This document shows positions 17,601-26,728 of a stretch of 32,940 bases of DNA, in pieces. The DNA is from Verrucomicrobiota bacterium (GTDB taxonomy: Bacteria; Verrucomicrobiota; Verrucomicrobiia; Opitutales; Oceanipulchritudinaceae), in NCBI GenBank assembly GCA_009908535.1, contig JAAAOD010000204.1:1-32940 (forward strand), given 5' to 3'. The notes under the pieces are model-generated. The model ran no database searches. It worked only from the letters and a program-made list of their open reading frames with translations, and was not told where the DNA came from. A program made the position numbers and the translations under genes. Numbering within the stretch: the stretch's first letter is position 1; each line of letters begins with the position of its first letter.

Positions 17601-19343
17601 GTCCTTGCCGGGGGCGAGGAGATTGCCTTCCGAGCCGAGGAAGGTTTCGGTGGCGGTGACCAGTTCCTCCCGGATACAGTCCAGGGCGGGATTGGTGACC
17701 TGCGCGAAGATCTGCTTGAAATACTGGTACAGGTGCCGCGGTCGGTCGGAGAGCACCGCCAGCGGCGTGTCGTTGCCCATGGAGGCAATGGGCTGCACCG
17801 CCTTTTCCGAGGTAGGGCCGATGATCAGGCGCAGGTCCTCGTAGGTGTAGCCGAAAGCCTGCTGTCGCTGGCTGAGCGTCGTCGGCTCGCTGGGCGGACG
17901 CTCCGCACTTTCGGGAAGATCATGCAGGTGGAGGCGCTTCTCCCCCAGCCAGTCCGCGTAGGGGCGGAGCGAATACACCCGTTCCTTGACCTCCTCGTCC
18001 GGGATGATGCGCCCCTCTTTCATGTCGACGAGGAACATGCGGCCCGGCTGCAGTCGTCCTTTTTCCACTACGGAACAGGGATCGAGCTCGGGCAGGACGC
18101 CGACCTCCGAGGCCATGATGACGAGATCGTCCTCGGTGACGTAATACCGGCTCGGACGGAGGCCGTTGCGGTCGAGAACCGCCCCGATCTGGTAGCCGTC
18201 GGAAAAGGTGATGGAGGCCGGGCCGTCCCACGGTTCCATGAGACAGGCGTGGAATTCATAGAAGGCCCGCTTGGCCGGATCCATGGTGGCGTGGCGTTCC
18301 CACGGTTCCGGAATCATCATCATGACCGCGTGGGCGAGGTCGTAGCCGCCGAGGTGGAGGAACTCGAGGACGTTGTCGAAACGCGCCGAGTCGGAGCCGT
18401 CCTCGTTGACAATCGGGAAAATGCGCTCGAGGTCCTCGCCGAAGAGGTCCGTGTCACAAAGGGCCTGGCGGGCCTTCATGAAGTTCTCGTTGCCCATCAC
18501 GGTGTTGATTTCTCCGTTGTGAGCGATGAAGCGGTTCGGATGCGCCCGCGGCCAGCTCGGGAAAGTGTTCGTCGAGAAGCGCGTGTGCATCAGGGCAAGG
18601 GCCGACTCGAAGTCCTCGTCGTGCAGGTCGGGAAAGTAATCGGCCAACTGGCAGGGGGTGAGCATCCCCTTGTAGATCATCGTCCGCGAGGAAAGCCCGG
18701 TGACGTAGAAAAATTCACCGCCCGGGAAGCTGTGCTTGGTCGTACGGTGGACATCGTAGAACTGTGAAGGCACTTCGTTGAATCGGATCGCGTTCCCGAC
18801 GCGCTTACGAATGACGTAGAGTTTCCGCTCGAAATCCATCGTGTCCCTGATGTCGGAGGAGCGTCCGATGAAGACCTGCTTGATGACCGGTTCGTATTGC
18901 CGGGAGGTCTTGCCGAGAATGTCGCTGTTCACCGGCACGGTCCGCCACCCAAGAAAGGTCTGCCCCTCCTCGCGGATGATGTGCTCGAACAGCTGCATGG
19001 TCGCCTCCCGCTCGCTGGCGTTGGGGGAGAGGAAGATGAGCCCGGCGCCGTATTCGCCTTCAGCGGGCAGCTCCACGTCCCGCTCCGCCATGACTTTGCG
19101 CAGGAACTTGTCCGGCATCTGCACAAAGAGACCGGCCCCGTCGCCCGTGTCCGGATCCGAGCCGCTTGCGCCACGGTGGATCATCTGTTGGTTCATGACG
19201 AGGGTTTTGTGGATGATTTCGTGCGAGCGTTTGCCCTTCAAGTGCGCGATGAAGCCCACTCCGCAGGAATCCTTTTCGCGGGAGGGATCGTAGAGGCCTT
19301 GCGGTTCCGGCCAGCCGAGGGGGGTGCGGTCCATGTGTGCCAT
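14670..19343 (-). CDS. gltB: Glutamate synthase large (alpha) subunit
   Basis: GltB is the ammonia-assimilating glutamate synthase large subunit, about 1,557 residues from the chosen start. The N-terminal class II glutaminase domain starts at the nucleophile cysteine of [13 protein letters not shown], after a propeptide of 26 residues that should be removed. The FMN-dependent synthase domain contains [42 protein letters not shown] and [12 protein letters not shown]. The 3Fe-4S cysteines lie in [15 protein letters not shown], and the C-terminal GXGXG domain ends the protein. The track's first ATG at 19394 gives a 43-residue propeptide; that is also within the known range, but the residues before [10 protein letters not shown] are not family-like. 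No Shine-Dalgarno precedes either start. Confidence 0.95.
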   Translation of the reverse strand: MAHMDRTPLGWPEPQGLYDPSREKDSCGVGFIAHLKGKRSHEIIHKTLVMNQQMIHRGASGSDPDTGDGAGLFVQMPDKFLRKVMAERDVELPAEGEYGAGLIFLSPNASEREATMQLFEHIIREEGQTFLGWRTVPVNSDILGKTSRQYEPVIKQVFIGRSSDIRDTMDFERKLYVIRKRVGNAIRFNEVPSQFYDVHRTTKHSFPGGEFFYVTGLSSRTMIYKGMLTPCQLADYFPDLHDEDFESALALMHTRFSTNTFPSWPRAHPNRFIAHNGEINTVMGNENFMKARQALCDTDLFGEDLERIFPIVNEDGSDSARFDNVLEFLHLGGYDLAHAVMMMIPEPWERHATMDPAKRAFYEFHACLMEPWDGPASITFSDGYQIGAVLDRNGLRPSRYYVTEDDLVIMASEVGVLPELDPCSVVEKGRLQPGRMFLVDMKEGRIIPDEEVKERVYSLRPYADWLGEKRLHLHDLPESAERPPSEPTTLSQRQQAFGYTYEDLRLIIGPTSEKAVQPIASMGNDTPLAVLSDRPRHLYQYFKQIFAQVTNPALDCIREELVTATETFLGSEGNLLAPGKDSCRMIRVPSPLLSDEDLARLRHLDLDGFKAATLPALFPANRGGKGLEKALEDLFAAADHAIADGVNLLIISDRGVSPEQAAIPTLLAMGGLHHHLVQKGTRTRVSVLLETGEAREVHHFAVLLGYGADAINPYMAFESIQGMIAENMLEVPYDKAVQNYLKGSTKGVVKTMAKMGISTVASYRGAQIFEAIGLDTEVVKRYFTGTAGRVEGAGIEALAEESLRRHRKAFGGHGENGRDGALDPGGLYQWRADGEYHLFNPETIHLLQKSVRTSSYDVFRAYTGKVNDQSRNRCTLRGLMRFRGKRKPVPIEEVESIEAITRRFKTGAMSYGSISKEAHETLAIAMNRIGGKSNTGEGGEDPERFKPLPNGDSKRSAIKQVASGRFGVTSEYLVNADELQIKIAQGAKPGEGGELPGSKVYPWVAKVRHSTPGVGLVSPPPHHDIYSIEDLAELIHDLKNANHHARINVKLVAEVGVGTIAAGVAKGHADVILISGHDGGTGASPASSIYNAGAPWELGLAETNQILLLNDLRSRVALETDGQLKTGRDVAIAALLGAEEFGFATAPLITMGCLMMRVCQKNTCPVGVATQDPRLRKNFTGEPEHVVNFMRFVAQEMREIMAELGFRTINEMVGHTECLDTAEATDHWKTTHGIDLTSIFHKPDVGPEVGTYCTKQQDHGLHEALDNTHLLKLCRPAIERGEPVRLELPIVNVNRVVGTITGSEITRRHGAGGLPEDTVYLKFNGSAGQSFAAFTPPGMTFELEGDANDYLGKGLSGARIIVYPPKGSPFKAEEQTIIGNVAFYGATTGEAFISGIAGERFGVRNSGVRAVVEGVGDHGCEYMTGGEVVVIGRTGRNFGAGMSGGTAYILDLEGDFEERLNPDMVNLYRLVECEDKEIATVRERIGKHVDHTASARGRWVLDNWDDLLPKFVKVLPRDYERMLNAFRKVEEQGLSGDEAAMAAFEENLRDLARVAGN

Positions 19344-19453
19344 AAGCGGTAAAGTCGTTGGTTCAGGCCTACACAAACGGTCAAGGGAAGGCATGGGAAG
19401 AAATTTTTTTTGGGCTTCCTGCCCCCTTGCCTCAGGAAAGGAGTCCGTGTCTT

Positions 19454-19471
19454 GACGGGTCGGGGCCCGTC
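19454..19471 (+). promoter_or_regulatory. Small hairpin upstream of the cytochrome/sugar dehydrogenase start
   Basis: GACGGG and CCCGTC pair with a TCGGGG loop, ending 14 bases before the ATG at 19486. It may affect translation. The stem is only six base pairs in GC-rich sequence, so chance is possible. Confidence 0.25.
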
Positions 19472-19485
19472 GCCACCCTCGGTTT

Positions 19486-20928
19486 ATGAACCGATATCCG
19501 GCATCGATCCTTTTTCTGACCGGGATTCTCCTCTCGTCCGGCCCTCTCCATGCCCAGTATGCGATCGGCGGCGGGGAGGTGGAGGGCCTCTACCAGCGCC
19601 ATTGCGCCGTTTGCCACGGGGAAAATCTCGACAACGGCCTCGGTGGCTCCCTGCTGACGACGGAACGGTGGACGAACGCCATCGACGAGGAGTACACCGA
19701 CATCATCCGCCACGGGCTCCCCGACCTCGGGATGCAGGCTTTCGGGGACATTCTCAGTGAAGAGGAAATCCGGGCCCTCGTCATCTACATAAGGGAGGAG
19801 TGGCTGCTCGCGCAGAAGAAGGAGACCCGGCGGAAGGCCGCGCCGCGGGGAGGCGTCTTCCGCTCCGAAAAGCACGATTTCCGCGTCGAGACCATCTGGG
19901 AGCGGGGCGGCGTGCTCTGGTCGATCGAATTCATGGAGCCGGAGAAGGCCCTCGTGACCCACTTCGACGGGCAGCTTTTCATTCTCGACACGGCCAGCGG
20001 GGAGGCGGAGGAGATCGCGGGCCTGCCCGAGGTCTGGCGCAGGGGGCAGGGCGGTTTGATGGAAGCCAAACCGCACCCGGATTATCGCCGGAACGGCTGG
20101 ATCTACCTCGCCTACAACGCCGCTTCCAGAGAGCGCGGCGGCAGCACCGTCGGTATGACGAAAATCGTCCGGGGTCGCATTGAAGAGGGCCGCTGGACGG
20201 ATCAGGAAACGGTTTACGAAGCCCCGGCAAACACCCACCTCGGGACCGGACGCCACTTCGGGACGCGGATCGTCTTCCACGACGGATTTCTCTTTTTCGC
20301 CATCGGGGATCGTGGAAGGAAGGCCATGGCGCAGGAGCTGGACCGCCCGAACGGGAAAATCCATCGAATATGGCCCGACGGACGCGTCCCGAAGGACAAT
20401 CCTTTCGCCAACGAGGAGGAGGCCCTCGGCAGCATCTGGAGCTACGGCCATCGCAATCCGCAGGGAATGGTCCTTCACCCGGCCACCGGCGGCCTCTGGG
20501 CCACCGAACACGGTCCGCGCGGGGGTGATGAACTCAACCTCATCCGCCGCGGGGCCAATTACGGTTGGCCGGAAGTCACTTATGGGATGAACTACAATGG
20601 AACGCCCATCACCGCGCACACGCGCAAGCCGGGGATGGTCGACCCCGTCGTCCACTGGACCCCGTCCCTTGCCGTCTGCGGCATGGACGTGGTCACGGGA
20701 GACGCCTTTCCCGGCTGGCGGGGCGACCTCCTCGTCACTGGACTGGCCGCGCAGGAACTGCGCCGCCTTGCCCTCGAGGATGCCAAGGTCGTTCGTGAAG
20801 AGGTGCTTATCAAGGAGCGGGGGCGCGTCCGCGACATCGCCTGCGCCCCGGATGGCACCCTTTACATCCTTTCCATGACGACCGGAAACAAAGTCGGCAG
20901 GGTACAGCGGTTGCGTCCGGCGGGGTAA
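19486..20928 (+). CDS. Secreted cytochrome c-PQQ-type sugar dehydrogenase fusion
   Basis: The 480-residue product has a signal peptide (cleavage near LHAQ, residue 24), a short c-type cytochrome domain with CAVCH (C40, C43, H44) and a likely axial methionine in LPDLGMQAF (M83). A glucose/sorbosone dehydrogenase (Asd/YliI-like) beta-propeller spans about 125-480. Propeller signatures include [26 protein letters not shown] and [22 protein letters not shown]. The propeller family oxidises aldoses with bound PQQ in the periplasm; the fused haem could pass the electrons to the respiratory chain. Substrate is unknown. The gene stands alone, divergent from gltB and convergent with the sensor kinase one base away. 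No PQQ biosynthesis gene is in the window. Confidence 0.9.
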   Translation: MNRYPASILFLTGILLSSGPLHAQYAIGGGEVEGLYQRHCAVCHGENLDNGLGGSLLTTERWTNAIDEEYTDIIRHGLPDLGMQAFGDILSEEEIRALVIYIREEWLLAQKKETRRKAAPRGGVFRSEKHDFRVETIWERGGVLWSIEFMEPEKALVTHFDGQLFILDTASGEAEEIAGLPEVWRRGQGGLMEAKPHPDYRRNGWIYLAYNAASRERGGSTVGMTKIVRGRIEEGRWTDQETVYEAPANTHLGTGRHFGTRIVFHDGFLFFAIGDRGRKAMAQELDRPNGKIHRIWPDGRVPKDNPFANEEEALGSIWSYGHRNPQGMVLHPATGGLWATEHGPRGGDELNLIRRGANYGWPEVTYGMNYNGTPITAHTRKPGMVDPVVHWTPSLAVCGMDVVTGDAFPGWRGDLLVTGLAAQELRRLALEDAKVVREEVLIKERGRVRDIACAPDGTLYILSMTTGNKVGRVQRLRPAG

Positions 20929-20929
20929 G

Positions 20930-23185
20930 CTACAGCCAGCTTGTCCTGCGGTCGCGAAGCCGCAGGATGGTGGCGCGGACTTCCCCGATATGGATAGGTT
21001 TGCTGATGTAGTCGTCCATTCCGGCCTTGAGGCAGTGCTCGCGGTCCCCCTCGACGGCGGAAGCGGTCAGGGCGATGATGGAAGGACGCTGGCCGAAGCG
21101 CTCCCGGATTTTCCGGGTTGCCTCGAACCCGTCCATGACCGGCATCTGCAGGTCCATGAAAAGGAGGTCGTATCCATTTTGGATGACTTTATCAAAGGCC
21201 TCCTTGCCGTCGTTGGCGGTGTCGCAGGAATAGCCCAGTTCCCCGAGAATCCGCTTCGTCACCATCCGATTGACGGCATTGTCCTCGACGAGAAGGATTT
21301 TCAGATCGCGGGGTAATTCCCCGTCCTCCCCATTCGCCTGTGCCGCGGCGGAAGCCTTTCGCGAGGCCTGTTTCAACTCGACGTTAAAGGTAAAAGAAGT
21401 GCCCCGGTCGGAGGTGTGTTCGAGATGAATTTCCCCGTTCATCAATTGACACAGGCGACGGCAAATGGAGAGGCCGAGCCCGGTTCCGCCATGGCTGCGC
21501 GTCGAGGAGGCATCTCCCTGGTTGAACGGCTCGAAAACCTTCCGGGACGCCTCCTTGTTGATCCCCTTCCCGGTATCGGTAATGCTGACGAAGAGGCGCA
21601 GGCGGTCCGCGCCCGTTTCCTCGACCCACGCTTCCATGCGCACATACCCCTGCTCGGTGAATTTGATGGCGTTGCTGAGGAGGTTGTAAATGACCTGACG
21701 GAGACGATAGACATCGCCCAGAACCCTTCTGCTCAGATCGTCCTCCAACTCGCAGATACCCTCGAGTTGTTTTTCCTCAAGCTGCCCGGCAAAAAGGTGA
21801 AAACTGTCCTGGAGGGACTCCCGGAGAGGAAACTCTTCCTCGGCAAGGGTGAAGGCCCCGGATTCAATTTTGGAAAGGTCGAGGATATCCTTGATGATGG
21901 AAATCAGGACCTGACCACTGGAATGGATGACCTGCAGGTGATCCCGCTGTTCCGCGGTCAGGTCGGTCTTGAGGAGGAGCTCGGTCAATCCGATCACCCC
22001 GTTCATGGGGGTGCGGATCTCGTGACTCATGTTGGCAAGGAACCGGGATTTTGCCTCGGTGGCCTCGCGTGCGGTTTTGAGGGCCTCCTTCAATTTTCTT
22101 TGCGCCATCGTGGTTTCCGTCACATCGAGGACCACCGAGGCCACGGAACTGATGTCGCCTTGCCGGTTGCGGATAACCGCATTGTGCCATTCGCAAAAGA
22201 TGGATTCCCCGTCGGCCCGGACATTCCGGTTGTAGTTTTCGTGACCACCTTCACCGCGCAGGAGGACATGCATGACCTGGGCAATTTCACCCTTCAACTC
22301 TTCGGGGATGATCAATTCGCTGGCGGTACGGCCGATTGCTTGTTCCGGGCGATATCCGAAAATCTTCTCCGCGGCTTTATTCCACTGGAGGACGCGGAAG
22401 CCCGGATCCCATTCGATGTAGCCGACGGGTGTTTTCTCGAGTATAAAGGCAAGGTGCTGGCTCGATTCCCGCTGCCTTTGCTTCAACGCCTCCCGTTCAT
22501 GGATGATCCTTTTGTAGGCAAGGGTCACCTGCCCGATTTCGTCCGGGCTGCGGACGGGAAGGGAGGCGGCTGCTTCGGGATCTTCCTTACCAGTGGCGGC
22601 TTCCAGTTCGCGAAGGGGCTGCGCAAGCCGGCGCGCAAGCGCCCAGGCGAGAACGGAGGCCAGAAGCCAACCTGTAAAGCCAAGGGCCCCGTGACGTAGG
22701 AGGGCGTCGCGGGTCGTCGCCGTTACCGAAACCGGGGTCCTTGCCAGCAACAGCGTGCCGAGGACTTCTCCGGCGTTGACGACGACCGGTAGCTTCAGAA
22801 GGAGCTGATCCCCCTCGACGCGCAGCAGGGGCTGGAAATTTCCCTTTTCCCGTTTTCCGAAGCCTTCCACGGAGAGCGGGGACCCGGTCTCCGGTTCCTC
22901 CACCAGCAGCCTGCCATCCGGCGCAAGCACTTTGGCGCGCGTGAAAGAGGATGTGCGGATGATCGTACGCAAGGTTGGCCGAAGACCGCTGACGCGTTGA
23001 AAATAGAGGTCGTTGCGCAGGGCATTGGCAACGAGAACGGCCTCGCTGGAGGCCCTTTCCCGCGACTCGGCGCGGGTTTCCCGGTTTTCCAGAACGACTC
23101 CGGCTGCGACAAGAAGGGCGGCCAGGATGGCAAGAAGGCTCACCATGGAAAGAAACCATTTGGTCTGCACACGGGCGTTCACCAT
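20930..23185 (-). CDS. Hybrid sensor histidine kinase/response regulator
   Basis: The 751-residue protein is a membrane sensor of a two-component phosphorelay. Two transmembrane helices (about 11-31 and 167-184) enclose a periplasmic sensor of about 130 residues. A HAMP linker (LAQPLRELEAA) and a PAS domain (about 242-360) follow. The HisKA site FLANMSHEIRTPMNG places the phospho-acceptor at H388. The ATPase domain shows LLSNAIKFT, DTGKGI and GGTGLGLSICRRL. The C-terminal receiver (about 627-751) has the EDN pocket and phospho-acceptor D678 in LLFMDLQMPVMDG, with TASA and the KP lysine. No separate regulator is adjacent, so a histidine phosphotransfer partner is probably elsewhere. The input signal is unknown. 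Confidence 0.95.
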   Translation of the reverse strand: MVNARVQTKWFLSMVSLLAILAALLVAAGVVLENRETRAESRERASSEAVLVANALRNDLYFQRVSGLRPTLRTIIRTSSFTRAKVLAPDGRLLVEEPETGSPLSVEGFGKREKGNFQPLLRVEGDQLLLKLPVVVNAGEVLGTLLLARTPVSVTATTRDALLRHGALGFTGWLLASVLAWALARRLAQPLRELEAATGKEDPEAAASLPVRSPDEIGQVTLAYKRIIHEREALKQRQRESSQHLAFILEKTPVGYIEWDPGFRVLQWNKAAEKIFGYRPEQAIGRTASELIIPEELKGEIAQVMHVLLRGEGGHENYNRNVRADGESIFCEWHNAVIRNRQGDISSVASVVLDVTETTMAQRKLKEALKTAREATEAKSRFLANMSHEIRTPMNGVIGLTELLLKTDLTAEQRDHLQVIHSSGQVLISIIKDILDLSKIESGAFTLAEEEFPLRESLQDSFHLFAGQLEEKQLEGICELEDDLSRRVLGDVYRLRQVIYNLLSNAIKFTEQGYVRMEAWVEETGADRLRLFVSITDTGKGINKEASRKVFEPFNQGDASSTRSHGGTGLGLSICRRLCQLMNGEIHLEHTSDRGTSFTFNVELKQASRKASAAAQANGEDGELPRDLKILLVEDNAVNRMVTKRILGELGYSCDTANDGKEAFDKVIQNGYDLLFMDLQMPVMDGFEATRKIRERFGQRPSIIALTASAVEGDREHCLKAGMDDYISKPIHIGEVRATILRLRDRRTSWL
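20944..20967. terminator. Possible hairpin at the convergent gene junction
   Basis: TCCTGCGG and CCGCAGGA pair over an 8-base loop just beyond the sugar dehydrogenase stop, inside the 3' end of the kinase gene. No T-run follows, so termination is uncertain and the pairing may be coding coincidence. Confidence 0.2.
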
Positions 23186-23278
23186 TGCGGAAGTTGAGGA
23201 ATCCCCCTCTTTTTGTCAGGGAAAATTGGCCCGTTTCTTGGTAGAAGGAAGAATTGCCAAGGTCCTACCTGAATTCTG

Positions 23279-23322
23279 GCAGGGAAGAAGGTGGACAAGG
23301 CCGGGGACTCCTTCTTCCCTGC
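23279..23322 (+). promoter_or_regulatory. Perfect 13-bp hairpin before the DUF3127 start codon
   Basis: GCAGGGAAGAAGG and CCTTCTTCCCTGC pair perfectly over an 18-base loop. The right arm ends five bases before the ATG at 23328 and occupies the place of a ribosome-binding site. The purine-rich left arm (AGGGAAGAAGG) is itself SD-like, but it is far from the start. No T-run follows, so a leader control element is more likely than a terminator. Confidence 0.55.
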
Positions 23323-23327
23323 TTGCC

Positions 23328-23690
23328 ATGGCGTATACAATGTCCGGCAAAGTTACAAAGATCTTCCCTCTGCAGGAGTTCCCGAGCGGTTTTTCCAAGC
23401 GCGAATTTGTCGTGCGCACAGAGGAGCGTTTCCCCCAGGAGATCAAGTTCGAGTGCCTGAAGGAAAAGGCGGAACTGCTTGATGCGGTGAAGGAGGAGGC
23501 CGAGGTCACGGTGCACTTCGATATCCGCGGGCGGGAGTGGAATGATCGCTACTTCGTCAATCTGGCCGCATGGAAGATCGATGCTGGTGCCGGGGGCAAG
23601 GCGGGTGGCCGGGAAGTCGCGGAAGAGCCGGCCGTACCGGCGGAGGATCCGGCCGAGTATCCCGCCGACGATGAAGACATCCCTTTTTAG
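23328..23690 (+). CDS. DUF3127 domain-containing protein
   Basis: The 120-residue protein matches DUF3127: MSGKVTKIFPLQEFPSGFSKREFVVRTEERFPQEIKFECLKEKAELL, then VTVHFDIRGREWNDRYFVNLAAWKI. The family has an OB-fold-like pattern and is common in Bacteroidota and Verrucomicrobiota; its role is unproven. The tail (PAEDPAEYPADDEDIPF) is acidic and ends in DDEDIPF, resembling the C-terminal tip of single-stranded DNA-binding proteins. The track's longer ORF from 23013 runs through sequence antisense to the kinase gene, so I chose the ATG at 23328; a second ATG at 23340 is possible. No Shine-Dalgarno is present and a strong hairpin sits immediately upstream. Confidence 0.85.
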   Translation: MAYTMSGKVTKIFPLQEFPSGFSKREFVVRTEERFPQEIKFECLKEKAELLDAVKEEAEVTVHFDIRGREWNDRYFVNLAAWKIDAGAGGKAGGREVAEEPAVPAEDPAEYPADDEDIPF

Positions 23691-23711
23691 TCCCTTCCTT
23701 TCTGCCACCGT

Positions 23712-24887
23712 ATGCCATCGGGGGCCCCGATGACCGGGAACCCGCACGATTGTGTCGCCACTTGCCGGCCCGGCCTCGAGACCGTCGTGGCGGAGGAACT
23801 GCAGTCCCTCGGCATTGCGAAAACCCGTCGCGGCAAGCGCTCGGTGCGATTCGAAGCCGGCCCCGCCGAGCTCTACCGGGTGAACATGGGCCTGCGGGCG
23901 GCGATTCAGGTGCTCGTCGAGTTACGGAGGTTCCGGGCGCGCACGTACGAGGTGCTTTATCACCAGGCCCGGCGGACCAACTGGCACCACCTCTTCACGC
24001 CGGACAAACCGTTGCGGATCGATGTCAACGGTCGATCCCCGCACCTGCGCAACAGCCAGTACGTCGTCCACCGCATCAAGGACGGCATCGTCGATACCTT
24101 CCGGAAATTGCACGGGCAGCGCCCCGACATCTCCAAACGCGAGCCGGAAATCCATGTCGTCGCCCATCTCGAGGGGGACGAGGTTTCGCTGTGCTTCGAC
24201 AGTTCCGGGATCCCGCTCTTCAAGCGCGGATACCGCCGTGAACACGGGGAGGCCCCCTTGAAGGAGGATCTTGCCGCGGGCATTCTCCTGATGAGCGGTG
24301 TGCGGGACCATGCAGGCCTTGTCGACCCCTGTTGCGGCGGGGGAACCTTCTGCTTCGAGGGTTGGATGATCGCGTGCGGGGTTTACCCGAACCTGCGGCG
24401 GGATTTTGCCTTCACCCATTGGCTCGACTACAACCCGCGAGTCCACCAGACCGAGAGGGACAAGCTGGCCGCGAAAGCGGAACCGCATAAACGCTTCTCC
24501 GCCCACGGCGCGGACCGGGACGCGGAGGCCGTCGCGCTCTGTGAGAAAATCCGCAGTGACCATTTTCCGGAGGCGGCCGGTCTGGATTTCCATTGCCGCC
24601 GCTTGCAGGAGGCTGGGGCGTCGGTTCCCGGCGGACTGCTCGTTGCCAACCCGCCCTACGGGAAGCGCCTTGGCTCCGAACCGGAACTGGTCGCTTTGTA
24701 CCGCGACCTCAGCTGGGCGGCGCGTTGCCGCGTTCCCGGGGGAGGTTTTTCCCTCTTCACCGCCAATCGCGCGGCGGCAAAGCAGATTCCCCTCAAGCCG
24801 GCATGGACCCGGACCCTCTTTAATGGTGCCCTCGAGGGACTCTTACTGCATTACCGGATGCCCGAAGAAAAAAAAGCCGCCTCCTAG
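23712..24887 (+). CDS. THUMP-domain class I SAM-dependent rRNA methyltransferase (RlmL-like)
   Basis: The 391-residue product has an N-terminal ferredoxin-like/THUMP region (ATCRPGLETVVAEELQSLG and THUMP text to about residue 165). A Rossmann methyltransferase domain follows, with VDPCCGGGTFCFEGW (near 205) and the catalytic LLVANPPYGKRL (near 313). This corresponds to the RlmL half of E. coli RlmKL, which makes m2G in 23S rRNA, and to Bacillus YpsC. The RlmK half is absent. The first ATG (23712) and a second (23730, MTGNPHDC) are both possible. It follows the DUF3127 gene by 21 bp and may be co-transcribed with it. Confidence 0.9.
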   Translation: MPSGAPMTGNPHDCVATCRPGLETVVAEELQSLGIAKTRRGKRSVRFEAGPAELYRVNMGLRAAIQVLVELRRFRARTYEVLYHQARRTNWHHLFTPDKPLRIDVNGRSPHLRNSQYVVHRIKDGIVDTFRKLHGQRPDISKREPEIHVVAHLEGDEVSLCFDSSGIPLFKRGYRREHGEAPLKEDLAAGILLMSGVRDHAGLVDPCCGGGTFCFEGWMIACGVYPNLRRDFAFTHWLDYNPRVHQTERDKLAAKAEPHKRFSAHGADRDAEAVALCEKIRSDHFPEAAGLDFHCRRLQEAGASVPGGLLVANPPYGKRLGSEPELVALYRDLSWAARCRVPGGGFSLFTANRAAAKQIPLKPAWTRTLFNGALEGLLLHYRMPEEKKAAS

Positions 24888-24926
24888 GGTTGGCAAAACG
24901 GGATCCGCCTTCACCTTGGTGCCTTT

Positions 24927-25877
24927 GTGGACAGCGTTCTCCAGATCAGCGGAGTGACAAAGCGGTTCGGCGACCTTTGCGCCGTGGACGACGTCAGCCT
25001 CACCGTTCCCCCCGGCGAGATCTTTGCCCTCCTCGGGCCCAATGGCGCGGGCAAGACGACGTTGATCGGCTGCATCGCCGGGCTCGTGCAGGATTTTGAC
25101 GGTAGCATTGATGTCGGGGGGTACGACGTCGTGCGCGACTACCCCGTCGTGCGCCAGCTCATCGGCCTCGTCCCGCAGGAATTAAACTTCGACGGTTTTT
25201 TCAAAAGCCGGCACATCCTTGAATACCAGGGTGGCTTCTTCGGCATTCGCCATTACCGGCGCCGGACCCGCGAACTCCTTGAGATCTTTTCCCTTGGTTC
25301 CAAGGCCGAGGACAACAGCCGCTGGCTCTCCGGGGGCATGAAGCGCCGACTCATGATCTGCAAGGCCCTCGTTCATAATCCCGCTGTTCTCTTCCTCGAT
25401 GAGCCCACCGCCGGGGTCGATGTCGAACTCCGGGAGGAGCTTTGGGAATACGTCCGCAGGCTTCGCGACCGCGGCACCACCATCGTATTGACCACCCACT
25501 ACCTCGAGGAAGCCGAGCAGCTCGCCGACCGCATCGGCATGATCCAGAACGGACGCCTCGTCCTCGTCGAGGACCGCGATGACCTTCTCAATCACTATGG
25601 CGAGCGGTGGCTCGAAATCACCTTCGCCGAGGAGGTGACGGCGTCCCTTTTTGAGGATATCCCCGAGCTGCGCACGGAGTTCATCGACAGACGGAGCCTC
25701 CGCTTCGCCTTCAAGGACAGCACCCGTGCCAACCCGGAACCGCAACGCGTCATGCCGGCAATCTGGGAACAGATCAAAATCCAAGGTCTGACCCCTTTGC
25801 GTGTGGATGGCGGGCGCAGCCGGCTGGAGGAAATTTTCCGCGGGGTCATGGCGCGGGAGCGGGAGGCGTCAGCGTAA
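24927..25877 (+). CDS. yadG: ABC transporter ATP-binding protein, YadG-like
   Basis: The 316-residue ATPase energises the membrane partner encoded immediately downstream. It has Walker A LLGPNGAGKTTL (35-46), the Q-loop in VPQELNFDGF, signature WLSGGMKRRL, Walker B AVLFLDEPTAGVD and the H-loop TTHYLEEAEQ. The C-terminal ~90 residues form an extra domain typical of the YadG subgroup. Start is GTG, with no earlier ATG in frame and no Shine-Dalgarno. The substrate of YadGH exporters is not established. The stop and the next ATG share a base (TAATG), so the two proteins are translationally coupled. Confidence 0.92.
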   Translation: MDSVLQISGVTKRFGDLCAVDDVSLTVPPGEIFALLGPNGAGKTTLIGCIAGLVQDFDGSIDVGGYDVVRDYPVVRQLIGLVPQELNFDGFFKSRHILEYQGGFFGIRHYRRRTRELLEIFSLGSKAEDNSRWLSGGMKRRLMICKALVHNPAVLFLDEPTAGVDVELREELWEYVRRLRDRGTTIVLTTHYLEEAEQLADRIGMIQNGRLVLVEDRDDLLNHYGERWLEITFAEEVTASLFEDIPELRTEFIDRRSLRFAFKDSTRANPEPQRVMPAIWEQIKIQGLTPLRVDGGRSRLEEIFRGVMAREREASA

Positions 25878-26710
25878 TGCGGACGCGAGAACAGGAGCAG
25901 TCGGCGCGGGAACATTTCGCGCAGGTACGGGAGCGGGCGCGCGGGGAGGGCGGTCTGTTCGGGACGTGGACGCTTTTCCGGAAGGAGATGCACCGGTTTC
26001 TGTCCATCGCGGGGCAGACGGTGTTGAGCCCGGTGCTTACGACAATGCTGTGGTATCTGGTATTCGGCTACTCGCTGGGGGACCGCCTCGACGTCATCCG
26101 CGGGATTCCCTATACGGACTTCCTCGTACCGGGGCTCGTCATGATGGCGACGATCACAAACGCCTTTCTGAACTGCGGTTTTTCCTTCTTCATCGGAAAG
26201 GTGCACGGGACGGTGGTGGACCTGCTCGTCTCGCCGTTGAAGCCGTATCAGATCACGCTTGCCTACACGATGGCGGGGGTGGTGCGGGCGATGATGGTCG
26301 GCGGGGTCATCTGGGCGGTGGCGGCCTTCATGGGGGCGGGCACGATGCACAACGTCGGGATCACGTTGCTTTTCCTGTTCGGGACCAGTTTCGCTTTTGC
26401 GCTGCTGGGCCTTGCCACGGGGATCATCGCGCAGGATTTCGACCACGTGAACTTCATCCCGGCTTTTCTGCTCATTCCCCTGACGTTTCTCGGCGGTGTC
26501 TTCTACTCCATCCACCTGCTGCCGCCGCCATGGGATCTCGTTTCGCTGGGCAATCCCATCGTCTACATGGTCAACGGCCTGCGCTACGGGATGACGGGGG
26601 TGAGCGACGTGCCGGTCCTGCCGGGCCTGCTCATCGTCGCGCTCACCGTTCTTCTCGGCCTCCTTCTCGTCAGCTGGATCCTCCGCACGGGCCGGGGAAC
26701 GAAGAGTTGA
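25877..26710 (+). CDS. yadH: ABC-2 type transporter permease, YadH-like
   Basis: The 277-residue permease forms the membrane channel of the exporter. A cytoplasmic N-terminus of about 45 residues leads into six hydrophobic segments, including [45 protein letters not shown] and [36 protein letters not shown]. That last stretch is characteristic of the ABC-2 family. The N-terminal ~45 residues are longer and more charged than usual. A GGGAGG precedes the start by about nine bases. It is convergent with the pyrophosphatase gene 18 bp away, and its stop lies within a 12-bp palindrome GACCCGCGGGTC. Confidence 0.93.
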   Translation: MRTREQEQSAREHFAQVRERARGEGGLFGTWTLFRKEMHRFLSIAGQTVLSPVLTTMLWYLVFGYSLGDRLDVIRGIPYTDFLVPGLVMMATITNAFLNCGFSFFIGKVHGTVVDLLVSPLKPYQITLAYTMAGVVRAMMVGGVIWAVAAFMGAGTMHNVGITLLFLFGTSFAFALLGLATGIIAQDFDHVNFIPAFLLIPLTFLGGVFYSIHLLPPPWDLVSLGNPIVYMVNGLRYGMTGVSDVPVLPGLLIVALTVLLGLLLVSWILRTGRGTKS

Positions 26711-26728
26711 CCCGCGGGTCCCGCCCCC

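Noticed and set aside
14022-18767. A 1,581-codon open frame antisense to gltB
   Set aside because: The sense strand encodes a full glutamate synthase large subunit and part of GltD with all motifs. The antisense text is compositionally biased and matches no family; it is a shadow of GC-rich codon use.
19401-19412. T-run between gltB and the sugar dehydrogenase as a terminator
   Set aside because: No stable stem precedes it, and it lies between two divergent genes where no transcript needs to end.
23013-23327. N-terminal extension of the DUF3127 gene
   Set aside because: It is antisense to the kinase gene and has no DUF3127 similarity.
26709-26720. Palindrome GACCCGCGGGTC at the yadH stop
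   Set aside because: It has no loop or T-run and is easily produced in GC-rich sequence.
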